The notes beneath the pieces were generated by a model. It did no database searches and was not told the DNA's origin. It saw nothing but the letters and a program-made list of their open reading frames with translations. A stretch of 64,000 nucleotides of DNA from Lentzea sp. NEAU-D7 (lineage in GTDB: Bacteria > Actinomycetota > Actinomycetes > Mycobacteriales > Pseudonocardiaceae), in contig NZ_JAPJDL010000002.1 of assembly GCF_026242055.1 (NCBI RefSeq), forward strand, positions 1 to 64,000, given 5' to 3'. Shown piece by piece: positions 42,178 through 49,270 of this stretch; position 1 is the stretch's first letter, and each line of letters opens with the position of its first letter. Position numbers and translations under genes: made by a program.

Positions 42178-43523
42178 CCGGCGAGTCGCAGGCCGCGCGC
42201 CGGGCCCGCCTGTTCGACCACGACTGGGACCAGATCCACGCCGACCTCGCGCACCGGCACGCGGAGGCGGGCAACACCTCCGGTGTCGCGACGCTCGAGG
42301 CGGCGCTCGCCGGCTATCTCGCGACGCCCGGCCGGCCGGGCGTCGTCAACCCGGTGGCGGGATTCCTGGAGGCCGCCACCGAGGACGTGATCGCCGGGAT
42401 GATCGACACCGGCTTCGACGCACGACGGCTCTCCACCGCTCATCTCCTGCTGTCGTCGAGGAACGACGTCTGTGCCGAGACACGACCGTTCGACGACGGC
42501 TCGTCGCTCGTCGTGGTGTCCGATTCGCTGCTCACGTTGTGCGCCTTCTACTGCCGGTGCGCGGGGCTGGTGCTCAGCGGGGAGGACGGCCTGGACGCCG
42601 CGACCATCGCCGGGATGTTGCGCTACTACCACGTCCAGCAGCGGGTTCACGGCCTCGCGGGCATGCTCGCGTTCGAGGTGCCGGGCCGGGCCGCGGAACT
42701 CACCTCGGCCCTGGTGACCCAGGCGGCGCGGTTCGTCGCGGGCCACGAGCTCGTCCACCACGCGCTCGGGCACGGTTCGGAGCTGTCCGGGTTCCACCCC
42801 GGCGAACACCTCCCGGTGTGCTCGGGCGACCAGCTCCGGGAGTACCAGGCCGACGCCGGAGCCCACACGGCGCTGCTGCGGACGTGCGAGAAGGAAGCCG
42901 GCGACGCGCAGGCGCTGGCCCTGTGGGGCGCGCTCGCGGCTGTGCTCGCCGTCTACTCGTCGGAGAAGGCGTTGTTCGTCCGCAACGGCGGCACCCATCC
43001 TCCCGCGCTCGACAGGATCCGGATGCTCCTGGCCCAGGTCGGCGAGAGCGTGCGCGGGCGGGCCCGGATGCTGCTGGGGCCGCTGCTGGAGGCGACGGAC
43101 GCCGCCACCGTGTTCGCGGTGCGAGCCGAGCTCTTCGACGGTGATCAGGTGCTGGCGTCCCCTTTCGTCAGCACTCCGCTGACACGGGGCTACCTCGAGC
43201 AGATCTCCTTGTTCGACGCCCTCATGAGCCATCCGCACCAGAAACTCGTGGAAGGCGTCGAACGACTGGACCCGGCCACACCGCGGCTGGCCGGGGGAAC
43301 GCGGCTGGCGGCCGCCGGACGTGCGGCGGAGGCCTTCGAAAGCTGGGGAGTGGACCCCGAAGTGGGGCAACGGCTGCTGAACCCGGCCATTCCGCTGACC
43401 TTCCACAGCCTGCGGATGGCGATGAAGAAGGCGTTCACCGACCTCGGCGTGCAGAAGGACTCGGTCCTGGCCGCGTCGGTCGTCGCCGCCACACTTCTGG
43501 AGCCCTCCCTCAGGACGCCGTGA
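42174..43523 (+). CDS. HExxH zinc metallopeptidase-like protein of TIR operon
   Basis: A 449-residue protein. The motif ARFVAGHELVHHALGHGSE has HELVH at 191-195, and EYQADAGAH supplies E223 and D227. This is the gluzincin arrangement (HExxH...ExxxD) of M48-like peptidases. Flanking regions are helical and no clear membrane segment is seen, unlike M48 enzymes such as HtpX. Its start overlaps the TIR2 stop. In this operon it could be the protease effector or activator of the TIR proteins. I do not recognise the full-length family. Confidence 0.8.
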   Translation: MTGESQAARRARLFDHDWDQIHADLAHRHAEAGNTSGVATLEAALAGYLATPGRPGVVNPVAGFLEAATEDVIAGMIDTGFDARRLSTAHLLLSSRNDVCAETRPFDDGSSLVVVSDSLLTLCAFYCRCAGLVLSGEDGLDAATIAGMLRYYHVQQRVHGLAGMLAFEVPGRAAELTSALVTQAARFVAGHELVHHALGHGSELSGFHPGEHLPVCSGDQLREYQADAGAHTALLRTCEKEAGDAQALALWGALAAVLAVYSSEKALFVRNGGTHPPALDRIRMLLAQVGESVRGRARMLLGPLLEATDAATVFAVRAELFDGDQVLASPFVSTPLTRGYLEQISLFDALMSHPHQKLVEGVERLDPATPRLAGGTRLAAAGRAAEAFESWGVDPEVGQRLLNPAIPLTFHSLRMAMKKAFTDLGVQKDSVLAASVVAATLLEPSLRTP

Positions 43524-43565
43524 CAGCAGCGGAGCACTCCGCCGATGCGTCCGGCCGGGTCCGCG

Positions 43566-44879
43566 TCACCGGCCGATCGCGGTGAGGCTGGTGGGCAGGC
43601 GTTCGAAGCCGCGCAGGATGCGGGTCGGCCGGCGGCGCGCGCCGGGAAGGGGTGCCAGGTCAGGGAAGCGGTCGAAGATCGTGCGCAGTCCTATCTCACC
43701 CTCCATGCGGGCGAGCTGGGCGCCGAGGCAGTAGTGGCGGCCCGCGCCGAACGACACGTGGTCGCGGGCGTTGGCGCGGCCGACGTCGAACGCCGACGGG
43801 TTCTCGAACACGGACGGGTCGCGGTTGGCCCCGGCGAGCACGGTGGTGACGAGCTGGCCCCGGCGCACCGGGATGCCGGCGATCGTCGTGTCGCGGGCGC
43901 ACATGCGGCCGGTCAGCAGGACCGGTGGGTCGTGGCGCAGCACCTCGTCCACGGCGTTGGCCCACAGCGAGGGTTGCGCGCGGAGGGCTTCCAGTTGGGC
44001 GGGGTGCCTGGTGAGCAACGAGATGCCGTTGCCGAGGAGGTTGACGGTGGTCTCGAAACCGGCGGCCAGCACCAGGCCGGCGGTGGCCTTGAGCTCGCGT
44101 TCGGACAGGCCCTCACCGTCCTCGCGGGCGGTGATCAGGCGGCTCAGCAGGTTGTCGCCGGGGTGGGCGCGCAGGGCTTCCAAATGTCGGGAGAGCCAGG
44201 CGTCGAACGAGCTGAGCGTCGTCTCCACGCTGCGGAACACGCGCCACGACAGGCCCAGGTCGAGGCTGGGTGCGGCGGCCGCGCCGAGGGCCAGGACCGT
44301 CGCGCGTTCCTGTGGTGGCACGCCGAGGATCTCGCTGATCACGGTGACCGGCAGCAGACCGCAGTAGGTCTCGATCAGGTCGACCGGGCGCGCGGGGTCG
44401 AGGCCGTCGAGCAGCTCGTCGGCGATCTCCTGGGTGCGGACGCGGAGCTGTTCGACGGCGCGCGCGGTGAAGACGCGGGTGACGAGCTTGCGGTAGCGGG
44501 TGTGCGCCGGGGGTTCGACGGCGAGCAGCGACGGTGGCTGGACCGGGTGCAGGACCTCGGTGGCGGACCACGCGGCGAGCTTGCCGAGGATGCCGGCGCC
44601 GAAGCGCGGGCGGGCCGTCACGAACGCGTCGTCGGACAGGACCGCCTTGACCACCTCGTGCCGCGTGGTGGTGTGGCCGATCCTCGTGGCGGCGAGGGGG
44701 CCTCGGGCGCGGATCTCGTCGAACAGGCCCGTCAGGTCGGCGCCGGTGGAGGCCTCGACGGTGATGCGGCCCTGCAGGTCGCCGCGGCGGGCGGCCAGGC
44801 GCAGGACGGCACGCGGCAGGGCGTGGCCGATGCTCCAGCGCACCGCCGGCTTGACGTGCTCCTCAGCCAGGCTCGTCAC
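43566..44879 (-). CDS. Cytochrome P450
   Basis: A 437-residue soluble P450. I-helix AGFETT, ExxR in EVLR and heme loop FGAGRHYCLG are intact. The N-terminal extension EHVKPAVRWSIGHALPRAVLRLAARRG resembles P450s that lack a linked ferredoxin gene. GTG 44879 is the start. It is divergent from a HEAT-repeat gene with a 98-nt gap. Substrate unknown. Confidence 0.94.
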   Translation of the reverse strand: MTSLAEEHVKPAVRWSIGHALPRAVLRLAARRGDLQGRITVEASTGADLTGLFDEIRARGPLAATRIGHTTTRHEVVKAVLSDDAFVTARPRFGAGILGKLAAWSATEVLHPVQPPSLLAVEPPAHTRYRKLVTRVFTARAVEQLRVRTQEIADELLDGLDPARPVDLIETYCGLLPVTVISEILGVPPQERATVLALGAAAAPSLDLGLSWRVFRSVETTLSSFDAWLSRHLEALRAHPGDNLLSRLITAREDGEGLSERELKATAGLVLAAGFETTVNLLGNGISLLTRHPAQLEALRAQPSLWANAVDEVLRHDPPVLLTGRMCARDTTIAGIPVRRGQLVTTVLAGANRDPSVFENPSAFDVGRANARDHVSFGAGRHYCLGAQLARMEGEIGLRTIFDRFPDLAPLPGARRRPTRILRGFERLPTSLTAIGR

Positions 44880-44977
44880 GGTTCGCCAGCGTGCCCAGTA
44901 CGCCGCTGTGAGTCAAGGTCTCGCCCGTCCGGCCGAACGGCGAGTCCACTTCGGACCACCGAGTAGCCTGCCGCGCC

Positions 44978-46120
44978 ATGGAGATCCGGGCGCTGCTCGA
45001 CCGCATGGAGCACGACAGCTGGAAGAGCGAGGTCGACGACTTCGTGCGCGAGCAGGGGATCTCGACGTTCGGCGAGCTGGTGGACGTGATCACCACGTCG
45101 GACGACAGCCAGGTCGTGAGCCGGGGGTACCGGGTGTTCTCCTTGGCCAAGGCGGACGACGAGGTCTACCTCGGTCTGCTGCGGCACCCGCACCACGGCA
45201 TCCGCCGGGCGGCGGCGAGCATGTTCCGGGGCGAGACGGCGTTCCGGCACGCCACGGCACTCCTGCCCCTCCTCGCCGACGAGGACCACTACGCGCAACG
45301 GGAAGCGTTGTGGGCGTTCGGGAGCATGGGCCCGGAGGTGCTGCCGTTGTTGCAGGAAACGCGCCGCACGGCCAAAGGCGCGCTGCGCAGGGGCGCGCTG
45401 ATCGGCATCGCCGAGGTCGCCGGCCCGGACGCGTTCCTGCCGGAGGACCGCAGGGTGGTCGACCGGTTCATCGGCCACAAGCTCGAGGACGACATGTACA
45501 GCGTCGACGAGATGCACCTCTGCGGCGGCTGGTACGCGATCAGGACCGACGACCAGGCGGCGGTCCTCGGGGTCTGCGGTCTGCAGGACCCGGTGCCGGT
45601 GACGAAGGTGCTGGGCGCCCAGGCCTGGAACAACGACCAGCACGCGTGGGAGAAGGACGGCGAGCACGTCCGGTGCGCCAGGGTCTACGTCACGGGCGCG
45701 TGGGACGGCTGGACGCTGGTGTTCGGCGAGCCGTTCGAGCACGGAACCCGTCCGGTGACCGAGATCTGCGCGGTGCTGAGCGCGGTGTTCGGCGAGGCGC
45801 ACTACTACGCCGAGAGCTGTGGCGACGGCTGGACGGCATGGTGCGTCGCGCGGCAGGGCGAGATCGTCCGCTACTACGACGCGTTCAAGGAGGACGAGCA
45901 GATCGGCGAACTCGACGTCGAAGACGGCTGGTGCCTGCCGCACGACACCAGCGACGAGAACGAGGACCTCGAGGACATCTGGGCCACCGACGTCGGCGAG
46001 GAGCTGTCGGTCAACCCGCGCTACTTCGAGGGTGACGTCGAGGGCCACGGAGTTCTCGCGCTGACCCGGTGCGGCCGGACCTACGGCTCTCCCAAGGGCT
46101 ATCTGCGGATCGTGCTCTGA
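44978..46120 (+). CDS. HEAT-repeat protein with unfamiliar C-terminal domain
   Basis: A 380-residue protein. Residues ~40-150 carry HEAT-like helices (HHGIRRAAASMFRGE, HYAQREALWAFGSMGPEVLPLL, RRGALIGIAEVAG). The C-terminal 200 residues are Trp/Tyr-rich (GAWDGWTLVFG, SCGDGWTAWCVARQGE) and resemble self-contained domains of polymorphic-toxin immunity-type proteins, but I cannot name one. It has no secretion signal. Convergent with the DeoR gene, 2 nt apart. Confidence 0.75.
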   Translation: MEIRALLDRMEHDSWKSEVDDFVREQGISTFGELVDVITTSDDSQVVSRGYRVFSLAKADDEVYLGLLRHPHHGIRRAAASMFRGETAFRHATALLPLLADEDHYAQREALWAFGSMGPEVLPLLQETRRTAKGALRRGALIGIAEVAGPDAFLPEDRRVVDRFIGHKLEDDMYSVDEMHLCGGWYAIRTDDQAAVLGVCGLQDPVPVTKVLGAQAWNNDQHAWEKDGEHVRCARVYVTGAWDGWTLVFGEPFEHGTRPVTEICAVLSAVFGEAHYYAESCGDGWTAWCVARQGEIVRYYDAFKEDEQIGELDVEDGWCLPHDTSDENEDLEDIWATDVGEELSVNPRYFEGDVEGHGVLALTRCGRTYGSPKGYLRIVL

Positions 46121-46122
46121 CG

Positions 46123-46863
46123 TCAGGCCTGGACGACGGGTACCTCCAGCGCGCGCACCGTCTCGTTGTCCGCGTCCGTGATCACACCGGCGACGTCGGC
46201 GAACGGCAGCACGGAGAACCTCGACGCCGTGCCAATCTTCTCCGAACTGGCCAGCACGTAGGTGTCCGCCGCCTGGTGGGCGAGCGCGCGTTTCATCGCG
46301 GCCTCGTCCGCGTCACCGGTCGTGAGGCCCGCTTCGGGGTGCACGCCCGTGACACCGAGGAAGAAGAGGTCCGCGTGCACGCCCCGTGCGGCCTCCACGG
46401 CGGCGGCGCCGCAGGCGACCATCGAGTGCTTGAAGAGCCGGCCGCCGATGACGTACACCTCCACGTCCCGGTGCTCCTCCAACGCGCTCGCGATCGTCGG
46501 GCTGTGCGTGACGACCGTTGCGTGCAGATCGAGCGGTAGGGCGCGCACGACGGCAAGTGTGGTCGTGCCGCCGTCGAGGATCACGGTGCTGCCCGGTTCG
46601 ATCAACGCCGCCGCCGCCCGTGCGACCCGTTGCTTGCCATCGACCTGCACGCCCTGACGCGTGGCGTAGTCGGCGATGGCGGGGGAGACGGGCAGTGCGC
46701 CGCCGTACACGCGTTGGCAGAGCCCTGCCGCGGCCATGTCGCGCAGGTCGCGGCGGATCGTGTCCTCGGAGATGCCGACTTCGGCGGCGAGGTCCTTGGC
46801 GACGATCCGGCCGTCGGTGCGCAGTCGTTCGAGCAGCAGGTCACGACGCTGGGCGGCCAACAT
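46123..46863 (-). CDS. DeoR-family regulator
   Basis: A 246-residue DeoR/GlpR-type repressor. HTH: RRDLLLERLRTDGRIVAKDLAAEVGISEDTIRRDLR. The C-terminal sugar-phosphate sensor has ILDGGTTTLAVVRAL and the LGVTGVHPEAGLTT segment. These respond to sugar phosphates. ATG 46863 follows GGAG. It is divergent from the DUF4406-like gene with 49 nt between, and may regulate it. Confidence 0.93.
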   Translation of the reverse strand: MLAAQRRDLLLERLRTDGRIVAKDLAAEVGISEDTIRRDLRDMAAAGLCQRVYGGALPVSPAIADYATRQGVQVDGKQRVARAAAALIEPGSTVILDGGTTTLAVVRALPLDLHATVVTHSPTIASALEEHRDVEVYVIGGRLFKHSMVACGAAAVEAARGVHADLFFLGVTGVHPEAGLTTGDADEAAMKRALAHQAADTYVLASSEKIGTASRFSVLPFADVAGVITDADNETVRALEVPVVQA

Positions 46864-46912
46864 GCACGTTTCTCCTTGTTTTTGCCGAGTGTTGCACATT
46901 ATGGTCGGAGCC

Positions 46913-47275
46913 ATGCTGATTCTGATCGCAGGGCCCTACCGCTCCGGCACCGGGGACGACCCCGAGTTGATGGCGCGCAACCTCGAACGGCTGGAGGAGG
47001 CCGCGTGGCCGCTGTTCCGCAGCGGGCACGTCCCGATGATCGGCGAGTGGGTGGCGCTGCCCGTGCTGCGCGGCGCCGGTGGCAGCTCGCCGACCGACCC
47101 GATCGCGTCGGAGATCATGTACCCGGCCGCGGAACGCCTGCTGCGGCACTGCGAGGCGGTGCTGCGCCTGCCCGGTGAGTCGACCGGTGCGGACGAGGAC
47201 GTGCGGATCGCACGCGAGCGCGGGCTGCCGGTCTACCACCGGGTCGAGGACGTCCCCGGCTACCGCGCCGCCTAG
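46913..47275 (+). CDS. DUF4406-like protein (nucleoside deoxyribosyltransferase-type fold)
   Basis: A 120-residue protein. LILIAGPYRSG at the N-terminus and LRLPGESTGADEDVRIARERGLPV near the end match the DUF4406/nucleoside 2-deoxyribosyltransferase-like fold (AGPYF and ADxE-type motifs). It probably binds a nucleotide sugar or cleaves N-glycosidic bonds. ATG 46913 or 46901 may be the start. Its stop TAG is part of the CTAG where the complete IS481-type element was inserted, so the coding frame is undamaged. Confidence 0.72.
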   Translation: MLILIAGPYRSGTGDDPELMARNLERLEEAAWPLFRSGHVPMIGEWVALPVLRGAGGSSPTDPIASEIMYPAAERLLRHCEAVLRLPGESTGADEDVRIARERGLPVYHRVEDVPGYRAA

Positions 47276-48384
47276 GTGTACTGACCCGAGACGTTGCGAA
47301 CGGTCCGACACGTGATCGGATGATCTTGGAATGAGGGAGGGCCTCCGGGTTCGGTGTGGATTGCGACATCTGCACCGGCTACCAGGAGGCCCTCGATCAC
47401 TCACGCTAACGCACCGCTGACCGAGCTGGGCAGGCTGCGCCTGGCCCGGTGTGTCGTCGACGATGAATGGCCGCTGCGGCGCGCCGCTGAACGGTTCCAG
47501 GTCTCGGTGAGCACCGCGCAACGCTGGGCCACGCGCTACCGCGCCGGCGGCGCGGTAGCGATGACCGACCGATCCTCACGCCCGCACTCCAGCCCCGCTC
47601 GCACCTGTCCGCGACGGGAACGACGAGTCGTCAAGGTCCGGCTGGAGCGCCGGTGGGGACCGGCGCGTATCGCCTACCTGCTCGGCCTCAACCCCTCCAC
47701 CGTGCACCGGATCCTGCGCCGCTACCGGCTGAGCCGGCTACGGCATCTGGACCGGGCCACCGGGCAGCCGATCCGCCGCTACGAACACCCCACCCCCGGT
47801 GACCTCGTCCACGTCGACATCAAGAAGCTGGGCAACATCCCCGACGGCGGCGGACACCGCGTCACCAGCAGGCAAGCCGGGCAGCGTCACCGCACCCGCA
47901 CACCCGGCAAGACCCTCAACCGCAACGGCAACAGCCACGTCGGCTACAGCTACCTGCACAACGCCGTGGACGATCACTCCCGGCTGGCCTACAGCGAGAT
48001 CCTGCCCGACGAACGCAAGGAAACCGCCGCCGCGTTCTGGCAGCGAGCCCAGCTCTTCTTCACCACCAACGGGATCACCGTCATCCGGGTACTCACCGAC
48101 AACGGCTCCTGCTACAAGTCCCGGCTCTGGCGCGACACCCTCGCCGCGGCCGGCATCACTCACAAACGCACCCGCCCCTACCGGCCCCAAACCAACGGAA
48201 AAGTCGAACGCTTCAACCGCACCCTGCTCGACGAATGGGCCTACGCCCGCCCCTACCGCACCGAAACCGAACGCCGCGAAGCCTTCCCACGATGGCTGCA
48301 TCTCTACAATCACCACCGCGGGCACACCGCACTCAAAGGCCTACCACCCGCCAGCCGCGTTCCTAACCTCTCGGGTCAGTACAC
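47276..48384 (+). mobile_element. Complete IS481-type insertion sequence
   Basis: About 1,109 bp with terminal inverted repeats GTGTACTGACCCGAGA at the left and its complement TCTCGGGTCAGTACAC at the right. CTAG on each side (47272-47275, 48385-48388) is the target site typical of this family. The left end is identical to the element end at the start of the window. A short GGGCCTCC...GGAGGCCC dyad lies in the leader before the transposase. Confidence 0.92.
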
Positions 48385-48388
48385 CTAG
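47354..48388 (+). CDS. IS481-family DDE transposase
   Basis: Up to 344 residues. HTH near the N-terminus (RLARCVVDDEWPLRRAAERFQVSVSTAQRWATRYRAGG split across helices). DDE catalytic core: D in LVHVDIKKLG, D in VLTDNGS and E in KVERFNRTL, with the RPYRPQTNGKVE signature. GTG 47354 gives the longest frame. A strong AGGAGG at 47382 precedes an ATC (47396) where relatives usually start, so the true start is uncertain. The stop TAG is outside the IS, in the flanking CTAG. Confidence 0.9.
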   Translation: MWIATSAPATRRPSITHANAPLTELGRLRLARCVVDDEWPLRRAAERFQVSVSTAQRWATRYRAGGAVAMTDRSSRPHSSPARTCPRRERRVVKVRLERRWGPARIAYLLGLNPSTVHRILRRYRLSRLRHLDRATGQPIRRYEHPTPGDLVHVDIKKLGNIPDGGGHRVTSRQAGQRHRTRTPGKTLNRNGNSHVGYSYLHNAVDDHSRLAYSEILPDERKETAAAFWQRAQLFFTTNGITVIRVLTDNGSCYKSRLWRDTLAAAGITHKRTRPYRPQTNGKVERFNRTLLDEWAYARPYRTETERREAFPRWLHLYNHHRGHTALKGLPPASRVPNLSGQYT

Positions 48389-48552
48389 GTCGTGTCCCGG
48401 AAGTTCGTCCGGTGGCAGGCGCGGGCGAGAGACCCGGAGACGGCGCCGCCGCGATGCCCTCATACCGGGCGTATTCGGGCGTTGCGGCGGTGTCGTCTCC
48501 GGGGCCCTCGGCTGCCACTGCCGCCCGACGGGACTTCCGGGACCCGGCCTAG
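48385..48552. repeat. 168-bp palindromic intergenic element (copy A)
   Basis: The arms 48394-48459 and 48477-48543 form an imperfect inverted repeat of about 66 nt starting GTCCCGGAAGT. The 17-nt loop holds ATACCGGGCGTAT, itself nearly palindromic. CTAG bounds each side. It lies between the (IS-separated) DUF4406 gene and the convergent trpF. Copy B is at 9525-9582. Likely a small non-autonomous mobile element or a repetitive extragenic palindrome acting as terminator. Confidence 0.82.
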
Positions 48553-48562
48553 CGTCTCGCTG

Positions 48563-49159
48563 TCAGCCGCGCGCGGCCAGGACGAACTCGCGCATCCGGC
48601 CGTGGTCCTTCACGCCGCGGCTCGACTCGATGCCGCTGGACACGTCCACGCCCCACGGCCGCGCCACGCTGATCGCCCCGGCGACCGTCTCCGGCGACAA
48701 CCCGCCCGCCAGCACCCACTTGCCGGTGGGCGGGTTGCCGGCGAGGCGTGTGATGTCCCACTGCTCGCCCGATCCGGCGACGGGGGAGTCGATCAGCAGC
48801 AGTTCCTCGCCGAACGCTCCGGTGCGCACGTCGGTCTCGGGGCCGAGCGCCGTGGCCCTCACCAGTCCGAACGGCAACCCGGCCAGTTCGTCGAACGCTT
48901 CCTTCGGGTAGTCGCCGTGCAGCTGCAACGCGCGCACGCCCGTCTTCAGCGCCATCTCGCCCGCCTCGGCGGCCGGGATGCCGCGCACCACGGCGACGGT
49001 CAGGACGTCCGCCGGCACCTCGGCGACGAGCCGCGCCGCCAGGTCGACGTCGATCTGGCGCGGACTTGTCGTGAGCACGAACCCGACGGCGTCGGCCCCC
49101 GTCTCGACCGCGACGGTGACATCGGACTCGGTGCGCAGGCCGCACAGCTTCACGAACAC
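48563..49159 (-). CDS. trpF: Phosphoribosylanthranilate isomerase
   Basis: A 198-residue TIM barrel for the third step of tryptophan synthesis. Motifs: KLCGL (catalytic Cys), GFVLTTSPRQI, LQLHGD, LLIDSPVAG (catalytic Asp), WVLAGGLSPETV (phosphate binding) and GVDVSSGIESSRGVKD. All catalytic residues are visible. It stands alone, not in a trp operon, as in several actinomycetes. Its 3' end adjoins the palindromic element. Confidence 0.95.
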   Translation of the reverse strand: MFVKLCGLRTESDVTVAVETGADAVGFVLTTSPRQIDVDLAARLVAEVPADVLTVAVVRGIPAAEAGEMALKTGVRALQLHGDYPKEAFDELAGLPFGLVRATALGPETDVRTGAFGEELLLIDSPVAGSGEQWDITRLAGNPPTGKWVLAGGLSPETVAGAISVARPWGVDVSSGIESSRGVKDHGRMREFVLAARG

Positions 49160-49270
49160 ACCACCGATCCTACTGATGTGGCCACGGACGCACTGTCGCG
49201 CGGCTAACAGTCACAAGCCGAACCGCTGCCCGGTCCTACTTAATGGAAGAGACGGGCAACGGAGGCCGTG

